From Verrucomicrobiia bacterium (GTDB lineage: Bacteria; Verrucomicrobiota; Verrucomicrobiae; Limisphaerales; JAKPVM01): a stretch of DNA of 5,810 nt. Position numbers and translations under genes: made by a program. The DNA lies in assembly GCA_026417275.1 (NCBI GenBank), contig JAOADO010000062.1, positions 1 through 5,810 on the forward strand, written 5' to 3'. The notes beneath the pieces were generated by a model. The model did not search any database. It was not told the origin of the DNA and saw only the letters and a program-made list of their open reading frames with translations. Shown in pieces: positions 1-5,810 of this stretch (the stretch's first letter is position 1; each line of letters begins with the position of its first letter).

Positions 1-1
1 G

Positions 2-1636
2 CGTGTAGTGGTTGCCACAATGGGACTTGCCGCAGGCATAAACTTTTCTTTGCGAAGTGTTGCCCTTGCAGGCGAGTCATATAAACGCGACAATGTCGAA
101 ATTTTACTCAGCGGGGATGAAATCCTTCAAATGTTCGGACGCGCCGGTAGACGTGGGATTGACGATATTGGCTACGTCCTTGTGGGACCAAATGAAATTT
201 CCTTGCGCGATGCGTATCCGTCTTACTTGAGCCGTAGCGAGCTTGTTGATTGGAACGCGCTTTTAAACGTTATGTATGGCGCGGCAACGCAGGGCAAAGA
301 TCCGTTCAAACAGGCTGTGGCGGTTCAAAAAAAATTGTTCACATCCAAACCGGTTTACCTTGGCGTTGAAGAGTCGCTCAAAAACCCGGATGTCCCGTGC
401 GGTTTAAAAACGGATTGTGAACGAGCCCGTCATGTTAGAAAACCTTTCAAGCAAATTCTTAACAGCAAGGGCGAATGGGAGCCGATGAGACCATCGGAGC
501 CAAGACCATTGAAACAAATATTCGCCTCTATGTTTCAGAATGAATCCGAAAGGGCAGGGGATAAAGAGTCTTCCATTGTTCCAATAATAAAATTACGTTC
601 TATCCTGACAATTCCTGAAGTGTTGAAAGATATTGGTCCCGGGGAGTTATGCGAGATTGGCAAGGACACGGATGGTAATACAATCTACGGAAAAAAAATC
701 ACAATAGCCGAGATTGACCGCAAGGGACACGTCCAGATTGTACGGTGGATTCGACGCATGACCGGTTATTTTGGAAATGAGATTAAGAAGGGCGTTTTTT
801 ATGGCAAATTGTTGAGCGGTATAAAACAAAAATTCATTGAACAGCGCCTGCCAATAATAGAAGTGTTCAAGGAAAACTGGCGGATAATGGGAGTTGTTTC
901 ACTCGAAGAACAAACCCTAAAAGTTCATGTGGATTCTTACAATGTTGCCCTCTGGAAACCGATTGAACGAAACGCACTTCAGTTGGATTGTCTTCAGTGT
1001 GGTCTTGTGGAAACCTGCAAAAAATTGTCGCCTTCGACGGCAACTGTTCTTCTATGGAAAAGGCTTGGATTGATTGACGAAAACGGTGTGCCCACCTTGC
1101 GCGGCAGGATTGCAAGTTTCTTCTCGCAGGGTGATGGACTGGCAATTGCCGCAGCGGTGGAGGATGAAACGTATTTGCTCGAAGACCTTATCTATGACCT
1201 TGCGAACCTGGAGGGAGGTTTCCGTTTTTCTGGCGATTCAAACAGATGGAGCGGAAGACTTGCCTATGTTTGCCAGCGGCTTTACGGGCACCAGAACATC
1301 CCGGGCTACCTCGAAAACGGCGTCCCTCTCGAATACGGCGCTGGAGCCGAACAGATTGTAGCAGCCATTCACAAAGACCCGAACTCGAAGATGATGTGGT
1401 CCAGCGGCATCATCGGCGTCGGAGACATTGACCGATTGATAATCGAATGGCGGAGCATTTTAAGGCAGATTGTTCATGCACCGCCGCTGGATTGCGAACG
1501 CTGGACCAGACTGCAGGAACTGGCAAAAACAACTTTAAACGAAACGGAGTCTCCAACCATCACCGATTTACCTCCGCTCGCTTATCACCAAACAAAACGA
1601 ATTGACCACCGCCTATTTTTCAAAAGACATTTTTAA
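2..1636 (+). CDS. Ski2/Mtr4-like superfamily 2 helicase, C-terminal part (5' partial)
   Basis: ATP-dependent helicase of the Ski2/Mtr4 type, which in characterised relatives unwinds structured RNA or DNA. The reading frame is open to the left edge, so the start, the RecA1 domain and the Walker A and DEAD/DEAH motifs lie outside the window; the GTG at base 8 is an internal valine codon, not a start. Counting from that codon, motif V is ATMGLAAGINFS (about residues 3-14) and motif VI is QMFGRAGRRG (41-50), with the arginines expected for ATP hydrolysis. Around residues 348-400 the pattern LGLIDENGVPTLRGRIASFF, followed by a helical stretch, resembles the DSHCT helical region of Ski2/Mtr4 proteins. 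Two cysteine clusters stand out: C131-x5-C137 and C328-x2-C331-x5-C337. The gene ends in TAA and is followed by a long spacer, so it is probably not cotranscribed with argH. The helicase family is secure; the substrate is unknown, and a DNA-repair helicase of the same superfamily is the main alternative. Confidence 0.9.
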   Translation, partial: RVVVATMGLAAGINFSLRSVALAGESYKRDNVEILLSGDEILQMFGRAGRRGIDDIGYVLVGPNEISLRDAYPSYLSRSELVDWNALLNVMYGAATQGKDPFKQAVAVQKKLFTSKPVYLGVEESLKNPDVPCGLKTDCERARHVRKPFKQILNSKGEWEPMRPSEPRPLKQIFASMFQNESERAGDKESSIVPIIKLRSILTIPEVLKDIGPGELCEIGKDTDGNTIYGKKITIAEIDRKGHVQIVRWIRRMTGYFGNEIKKGVFYGKLLSGIKQKFIEQRLPIIEVFKENWRIMGVVSLEEQTLKVHVDSYNVALWKPIERNALQLDCLQCGLVETCKKLSPSTATVLLWKRLGLIDENGVPTLRGRIASFFSQGDGLAIAAAVEDETYLLEDLIYDLANLEGGFRFSGDSNRWSGRLAYVCQRLYGHQNIPGYLENGVPLEYGAGAEQIVAAIHKDPNSKMMWSSGIIGVGDIDRLIIEWRSILRQIVHAPPLDCERWTRLQELAKTTLNETESPTITDLPPLAYHQTKRIDHRLFFKRHF

Positions 1637-2040
1637 TCTTTGTATCTGGATAAATTTTTTTAAATTTTGACTGTGGTGACAAAGTTCATCGCCCGCATGG
1701 TCAAAAGCAGATTTGAGCAAAAAAACTACCACAGAAAATGGAGCCTTCACCGCGCTATGAAAAAGTAAAAATATAAGCCGCAAGCCAATCAGCCACGCGG
1801 ATGAGAATTACCTTGTCCCCCGCATGCAAAAGGGTGAAATGAGGCAAGAATCCAATCATGTTACAACATACACTTTAACACACAGAATTATAAGACAACT
1901 GAAAAATCCAGGTTAAAATTCATATCTTTACAAATACAATTTCTATCTCGATGCTTGTCATTGATATCCATTAATCAACCGCAGATTTACTTTGAACATT
2001 CGCAAACAAGAATATAAAATCACCTAAACGGTTCAAAACG
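1637..2040. other. AT-rich intergenic spacer, no convincing gene
   Basis: This spacer of about 400 bases separates the helicase stop codon from argH. I see no tRNA, rRNA fragment, strong GC-rich terminator or known riboswitch. It contains a plausible promoter close to argH, an interrupted palindrome TTGAT-N8-ATCAA (1961-1978), distant 7-base inverted arms CTGTGGT/ACCACAG (1671-1677 and 1728-1734), and a short direct repeat CCCGCATG (1692-1699 and 1819-1826), each copy followed within three bases by CAAAAG. A 51-codon open stretch in one frame (1761-1913) has no start with a ribosome binding site. The 5' untranslated region of argH is probably only the last few bases of the spacer. Confidence 0.7.
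1992..2020 (+). promoter_or_regulatory. Predicted sigma-70-type promoter for argH
   Basis: A -35-like TTGAAC (1992-1997, four of six matches to TTGACA) and a -10-like TAAAAT (2015-2020, five of six matches to TATAAT) are separated by exactly 17 bases. Transcription would begin near base 2027 and give argH a leader of roughly 14 bases with no Shine-Dalgarno sequence. The overlapping TATAAA at 2013-2018 is a second -10 choice with 15-base spacing. The assignment uses the enterobacterial consensus, and the region is AT-rich, so a chance match is possible. Confidence 0.4.
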
Positions 2041-3441
2041 ATGAAGAATCAACCAATATCGAGAAGCGGAAGGTTTTCAAAAGGTCCGTCAAAAGAAACT
2101 GCGGAATTTACAGAGTCAATCTCATTTGATTGGCGACTGTGGAGGCATGACATCATGGGCTCTATGGCTCATGCGATCATGCTTAATAAAATTGGCGTGC
2201 TCACAAAAACTGAACTTGAAGAAATCCTGAAGCACCTCGAGGCAATCGGAAACGAGATTGAGACTGGAAAATTTAACTGGAATCCAGAGCTGGAAGATGT
2301 TCACATGAACATCGAAGCAGAACTTACACGCAGAACGCCAGCTGGCGCAAAACTCCACACAGCACGCTCAAGAAACGACCAGGTAAGTCTCGATATGCGT
2401 CTCTGGCTCAGGGATGAAATAATTGACCTGTGCATAGAAATACGCAGTTTTCAGAAAACGCTGATTGAAGTCGCCGAAAAAAACCTGCATGTTATAATAC
2501 CAGGCTACACTCATTTGCAACGAGCTCAACCAGTCCTGCTTGCGCATCACATGCTCGCATACGTGGAAATGCTCGATCGCGATTATGATAGATTCTGCGA
2601 CTGTTTTTACCGCGCAAACGTATGCCCGCTTGGTGCTGGCGCAATTGCAGGAACAACCATTCCAATCGACCGCGAATTAACTGCACGACTGCTCGGATTT
2701 GTGGATTCTAACTCCCGTCCACGTCTTACGACAAATTCTATGGATGCAGTTTCCGACAGAGACTTTTTCCTCGAATTTTGTTCCGCTGCAGCAATACATG
2801 CCGTTCATCTTTCGCGCTTTGCGGAAGACATCGTCCTGTGGTCAACCTCGGAATTCAATTTCATCCGTCTATCGGACGAATTCACTACCGGTTCTTCTCT
2901 TATGCCGCAGAAGAAAAATCCAGATGTCGCAGAACTGATAAGGGGCAAATCTGCACGTGTGATTGGCAACCTGACATCGTTGCTTACACTCCTCAAAGGA
3001 CTCCCGATGACCTACAACCGCGACCTTCAGGAGGACAAAGAACGCCTGTTCGACACTGCCGACACCGTTAAGTCCTGCGTTCGGATTTTTACCATCATGA
3101 TTAGAGACGCAACATTCAACGAAGATGTTTGCAAACGCGCGGCAAGTGACCCACTTTTGCTCGCCACAGACCTTGCCGACTATCTTGTAAAAAAAGGCAT
3201 GCCATTCAGAAACGCCCATCACATTGTCGGCTCCCTCGTCAGTCTTGCAGAAAAAAAACATACGTCGCTGGATAAATTGTCCATCGAAGAGTTTAAATCT
3301 GTTTGTCCACAAATCGAGAACGATGTTTATGACGTGTTCAACCTTGACAAAGCAATGAATCGGCGCAACATCGCAGGTGCACCCGCGGTTCGCCAGGTCA
3401 AAAAAGAAATCGTGCGCTGGAAAAAAAATTTGAGTGAATAA
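2041..3441 (+). CDS. argH: Argininosuccinate lyase
   Basis: Cytoplasmic homotetrameric enzyme of the fumarase/aspartase superfamily that cleaves argininosuccinate to arginine and fumarate, the last step of arginine biosynthesis. The protein has 466 residues, the usual ArgH length. The N-terminal SGRF (residues 9-12) corresponds to the GGRF that opens most ArgH proteins, which supports the ATG at 2041. Conserved blocks follow in order: HTARSRNDQ (106-114), GYTHLQRAQP (155-164) with the catalytic histidine H158, the fumarate-lyase signature GSSLMPQKKNP (284-294) with the catalytic serine in the flexible loop, and TYNRDLQEDKE (324-334). The usual C-terminal GGTAP is replaced by AGAPA (445-449). 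No Shine-Dalgarno sequence precedes the start; a predicted promoter ends about 20 bases upstream. Two runs of eight A lie near the 3' end (3251-3258 and 3421-3428). The synthase gene starts 17 bases downstream, so the two are probably one transcript. No argF or argG is visible, so arginine genes look dispersed. Confidence 0.98.
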   Translation: MKNQPISRSGRFSKGPSKETAEFTESISFDWRLWRHDIMGSMAHAIMLNKIGVLTKTELEEILKHLEAIGNEIETGKFNWNPELEDVHMNIEAELTRRTPAGAKLHTARSRNDQVSLDMRLWLRDEIIDLCIEIRSFQKTLIEVAEKNLHVIIPGYTHLQRAQPVLLAHHMLAYVEMLDRDYDRFCDCFYRANVCPLGAGAIAGTTIPIDRELTARLLGFVDSNSRPRLTTNSMDAVSDRDFFLEFCSAAAIHAVHLSRFAEDIVLWSTSEFNFIRLSDEFTTGSSLMPQKKNPDVAELIRGKSARVIGNLTSLLTLLKGLPMTYNRDLQEDKERLFDTADTVKSCVRIFTIMIRDATFNEDVCKRAASDPLLLATDLADYLVKKGMPFRNAHHIVGSLVSLAEKKHTSLDKLSIEEFKSVCPQIENDVYDVFNLDKAMNRRNIAGAPAVRQVKKEIVRWKKNLSE

Positions 3442-3465
3442 TTTCCATTTTATCCAGAATGGAAA
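3442..3465 (+). promoter_or_regulatory. Hairpin over the start codon of the synthase gene
   Basis: Immediately after the argH stop, TTTCCATT (3442-3449) pairs perfectly with AATGGAAA (3458-3465). T3450-G3457 and T3451-A3456 extend the stem to ten pairs with the four-base loop ATCC. The synthase ATG (3459-3461) lies inside the right arm. The structure is seen directly in the sequence. The inference is that it blocks independent initiation and is opened by ribosomes finishing argH, which would couple the two proteins. The stem has only two G-C pairs, so its stability is modest, and no T-run follows, so it is not an ordinary terminator. Confidence 0.45.
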
Positions 3466-4511
3466 CATCTAAAAATCTTAATTATGACAGGCATCTGGAT
3501 TCCATTCTCAAAGGCGTCTCGCGTTCGTTTTATTTGACTTTGCGTTTTCTGCCGCCTTCAGTTCGCCCACAAATCAGTGTGGCATACCTCATCGCGCGCG
3601 CTGCCGACACCATTGCGGACACCAATATCATTCCACTGGAAAACCGCATTCAAACATTAAGAAATATTCGAGATGCCATTCTTGCGGACTCGTTTACAAT
3701 GAATGACCTGCTCTACGAACTTGGCATTAAAACTGAAGCAGCCGACTTTTCACATGACGAAAAGTCGTTGATAGAAAATTTTGGAAAAGTTCTTCGTGTT
3801 TATAACAGTTTTTCGCTTGAAGATAGAAAACTCATTAAAAAAGTCATCTATGATATAACCGTGGGACAGGAACTTGATTTAATACGTTTCTCCAGCGCCG
3901 ATAAGTCGAATATTGTTCCTTTGTCAGACGATAAGGAACTTGAGAATTACACTTTTTTTGTTGCTGGAACTGTCGGGGATTTCTGGACACGTATCTGTTT
4001 TTTACATGTAATGCGCGAGCAAAACCTGTCTCCAGATGAGATGGTAAAACTCGGTGTGCGCTACGGTAAAGGACTTCAGTTAATAAATATTTTACGTGAC
4101 CTACCTTTCGATTTAATAAAAGGCAGATGTTACATACCACTCCAGAGTCTAAAAAAACACAACCTTTGTCCGCAGGACCTTCTCGATGTCAACAATGAGG
4201 AAAAATTTAGACCGCTTTACAACCATTATCTAAAACTCGCTTTCGAACATTTACGAGGCGGCAGGGATTATGTTTTTAGTATTCCCAAAAGGTATTTTCG
4301 TCTCCGGTTCGTCACTGCTTTGCCTCTGCTCATAGGCATCAAAACATTAGAAGAAATGTATGCTGGAAAAGTCCTCGACCCTGGACGAAAAATAAAAGTA
4401 AGCCGCGGCGATGTGAAAAAACTTGTGCTTCTCGCCGCTCTGCTCTATCCAGTTGAACATTTGTGGAATAAACTTTTTATTTCCAAAAGGCTTGCTCCGC
4501 TGGAGAACTGA
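3459..4511 (+). CDS. Squalene/phytoene synthase family protein
   Basis: Head-to-head prenyl synthase of the trans-isoprenyl-diphosphate fold, which joins two farnesyl or geranylgeranyl diphosphates through a cyclopropyl intermediate. The 350 residues are close to family length. SRSFYLTLRFLPP (21-33) is the usual N-terminal block. The first Mg-binding motif DxxxD is D50-TIA-D54 and the second is D214-LPF-D218, within NILRDLPFDLIKGRCYIP (210-227). The GQELDLIRF (136-144) and YTFFVAGTVGDFWTR (164-178) blocks are also kept, so the active site looks complete. The last 35 residues include a hydrophobic stretch (about 322-340) that could sit on the membrane where the substrates are. The ATG at 3459 fits the family N-terminus; it has no Shine-Dalgarno sequence and lies within a hairpin. 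The RDLPxDL and VGDFWTR variants recall a subgroup I associate with Verrucomicrobiota. Whether the product is squalene, presqualene diphosphate or a carotenoid precursor cannot be settled, because no cyclase, desaturase or HpnC/HpnE partner is in the window. Confidence 0.92.
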   Translation: METSKNLNYDRHLDSILKGVSRSFYLTLRFLPPSVRPQISVAYLIARAADTIADTNIIPLENRIQTLRNIRDAILADSFTMNDLLYELGIKTEAADFSHDEKSLIENFGKVLRVYNSFSLEDRKLIKKVIYDITVGQELDLIRFSSADKSNIVPLSDDKELENYTFFVAGTVGDFWTRICFLHVMREQNLSPDEMVKLGVRYGKGLQLINILRDLPFDLIKGRCYIPLQSLKKHNLCPQDLLDVNNEEKFRPLYNHYLKLAFEHLRGGRDYVFSIPKRYFRLRFVTALPLLIGIKTLEEMYAGKVLDPGRKIKVSRGDVKKLVLLAALLYPVEHLWNKLFISKRLAPLEN

Positions 4512-4541
4512 AAAGATGCCGATTAATTTCAGGGGCTAAAA

Positions 4542-5810
4542 TTATTTCAATTTTCCAAGCAGATTCAAATACGCATCAATTAACCCGGGAATAGCATTAG
4601 TTTCCAGAAAACTTGTGCGCATTCTCCATGTTTCATAAGCTCCATATTTGAATTGCTCTGGCGGCGGAATGTATCCAGAATATCCATTGGCAAGACCGAT
4701 ATTGATGAGCGGTTTTATCGGACTTTTCTGTTTTAATTCGAGTCCGCTCTCTGCAAATATTTCGCCTGCCCATGCGGCAATTGCAAGGTCTCCAATCTTG
4801 AAAACCTGGACTGGAACCTTTACAGTGTCTGGATATTTAGACAATAACACTTGCTCACGGGCGTAATTGTCTCTCCATGTTCGCAAAACGTATGAAGGGC
4901 GGTCACCGAGGAATGCCTTTGCCGCCTCAACCTCTTCAGGAGTCGGCTTTCGCGTTTTGACCTCAACCTCCGCAACAACAACGCGCAAATCCACATTTGT
5001 ACGATAATTCATGGAATACAACATATAAACAGTTTTCTCGACAAGATCTTCGGCAACCCTGTTGATTTGCTCGTATGGCTTTAGATTTTTCCGTTCTTTC
5101 GGATTTATATTGTTAATATCTCCGCTTGTTCCATTGCTGAAAATTGCGACGAATTCGGCTCTCCCATCGTCCACATCCACAGCGCGTTTTAGCTTCTCAG
5201 CATATGCTCCAAAATAATCTGCAGAAATATGTCCGCCAGGGACACCACCAACATAATGAAGAGAATAATTTGCAAGAACGGCAATGGGTCTGCCCTGCGG
5301 GGTTTTTAATGCCACCACAAAGAATTCAGGGTCAACAGGCCCACATGCTTTGTCGTCAACCGGGTGTGGCGAATCCCAGTTCATCTTGGCAATGTCGTTT
5401 GTCTCGCCCAGTTGATTTGTGTAAACCATGCCGGGTTTTATAGTGAGTCTGCGGCAGAAAACATGTTCATCAACATTTGTTGAAGCCCAACCAATTACCG
5501 CTGGAACCATATTTGAGACGGCTAAAACCACAGCATCGGAAATTCGCGTCGGCAACCACAATCGGTATTCCATGTCTGGTTCGCAAAGGTGAGCGCCGCA
5601 AATGGCACCGCCCGAATGGGTGTGTGTCGCGGAAACAATTACGTTTTCGGGTTCAATGCCTGCGTTTATTTTAATCATCCGTTTTACATGGTCGCAGAAA
5701 TCCTGGTCCAGCAAGCATGTGTCGAGGACAACTATGGCGAGTTTCATTTTTTCATTACCGAGAACAAGTGCTTTTGCCCAGAGTTCGTCGTGGATATAAT
5801 TCGCATAGCC
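4542..5810 (-). CDS. Neutral/alkaline ceramidase-like metallohydrolase (5' partial)
   Basis: Member of the neutral/alkaline non-lysosomal ceramidase family, zinc amidases that in characterised examples cleave the N-acyl bond of ceramide outside the cell. The frame stays open through the right edge for 21 codons beyond the ATG at 5747, and those residues (ending HDELWAKALVLGNEK) match the family, so that ATG is internal. The true N-terminus and any signal peptide are missing. Counting from that methionine, SATHTHSGG (39-47) carries zinc-ligand histidine H44 or its neighbour H42, H164 lies in NYSLHYVGG, FSNGTSGDIN (203-212) is the usual glycine-rich block, E329 lies in AWAGEIF, and NGYSGYIPP (354-362) carries the tyrosine ligand. 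All four metal-site positions therefore appear intact. The protein ends at the catalytic domain, without the C-terminal immunoglobulin-like domain of the Pseudomonas enzyme. It converges on the synthase gene with 30 bases between stops. The family is secure, but ceramide as the substrate is unproven. Confidence 0.9.
   Translation of the reverse strand, partial: GYANYIHDELWAKALVLGNEKMKLAIVVLDTCLLDQDFCDHVKRMIKINAGIEPENVIVSATHTHSGGAICGAHLCEPDMEYRLWLPTRISDAVVLAVSNMVPAVIGWASTNVDEHVFCRRLTIKPGMVYTNQLGETNDIAKMNWDSPHPVDDKACGPVDPEFFVVALKTPQGRPIAVLANYSLHYVGGVPGGHISADYFGAYAEKLKRAVDVDDGRAEFVAIFSNGTSGDINNINPKERKNLKPYEQINRVAEDLVEKTVYMLYSMNYRTNVDLRVVVAEVEVKTRKPTPEEVEAAKAFLGDRPSYVLRTWRDNYAREQVLLSKYPDTVKVPVQVFKIGDLAIAAWAGEIFAESGLELKQKSPIKPLINIGLANGYSGYIPPPEQFKYGAYETWRMRTSFLETNAIPGLIDAYLNLLGKLK

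Noticed and set aside
8..10. GTG at base 8 as the start of the helicase
   Set aside because: The frame is open upstream and the protein would begin in the middle of motif V, so the real start lies outside the window.
1652..1668. AAATTT-TTTT-AAATTT hairpin followed by T, just after the helicase stop codon
   Set aside because: The stem is six A-T pairs with no G-C pair, too weak for an intrinsic terminator, and the region is simply AT-rich.
1671..1734. Inverted repeat CTGTGGT/ACCACAG with a 50-base interior, possible structured RNA
   Set aside because: Seven-base arms so far apart are expected by chance once or twice in a spacer of this size, and the interior shows no convincing inner stems.
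1738..1776. Twelve-codon ORF starting ATGGAGCC, possible leader peptide for argH
   Set aside because: It has no ribosome binding site and no run of arginine codons, and it lies about 265 bases upstream of argH with no attenuator hairpin in between.
2869..3468. 199-residue open frame on the minus strand across argH
   Set aside because: It is antisense to well-conserved argH coding sequence, covers its active-site loop, and has no recognisable domain.
4524..4544. TAATTT/AAATTA stem in the gap between the convergent synthase and ceramidase-like genes, possible bidirectional terminator
   Set aside because: The stem is all A-T with a nine-base loop and has no strong T-run on either side.
5602..5799. 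Short + strand open frames opposite the ceramidase-like gene
   Set aside because: They are antisense shadows of a conserved reading frame, with no family resemblance.

Overview
The window carries four protein-coding genes and no RNA gene, mobile element or CRISPR array that I can see. In order they are the 3' part of a Ski2/Mtr4-like superfamily 2 helicase (+ strand, open at the left edge), argH for argininosuccinate lyase (+), a squalene/phytoene synthase family gene (+), and a neutral-ceramidase-like metallohydrolase on the opposite strand, open at the right edge. Base composition looks moderate in the genes and AT-richer in the spacers. The genes are bacterial in form. The squalene/phytoene synthase subtype, a secreted-type ceramidase-like family and a bacterial Ski2-like helicase occurring together, with no Shine-Dalgarno at either visible start, suggests the Verrucomicrobiota/Planctomycetota/Lentisphaerota group. 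That assignment rests on remembered family resemblance, not on a search, and is tentative.

Layout: the helicase fragment fills the first 1.6 kb and keeps motifs V and VI plus the C-terminal accessory domains. A spacer of about 400 bases follows. It holds no convincing gene, but has a plausible sigma-70-type promoter just before argH, one short interrupted palindrome and a short direct repeat. argH and the synthase gene lie 17 bases apart on the same strand and are probably cotranscribed. Their junction can fold into a compact hairpin that buries the synthase start codon, which would make synthase translation depend on ribosomes arriving from argH. The synthase and ceramidase-like genes converge, with only 30 bases between their stop codons.

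The genes do not form one pathway. ArgH finishes arginine biosynthesis and releases fumarate. The synthase would condense two prenyl diphosphates head-to-head for squalene- or carotenoid-type lipids. The ceramidase-like protein is probably an exported amide hydrolase of unproven substrate. The helicase is probably an RNA or DNA remodelling enzyme. I see no defence system or obviously new system here. The points most worth a second look are the hairpin at the argH/synthase junction, the paired cysteine clusters in the helicase C-terminal region, and the ceramidase-like gene, which keeps its metal-site residues.
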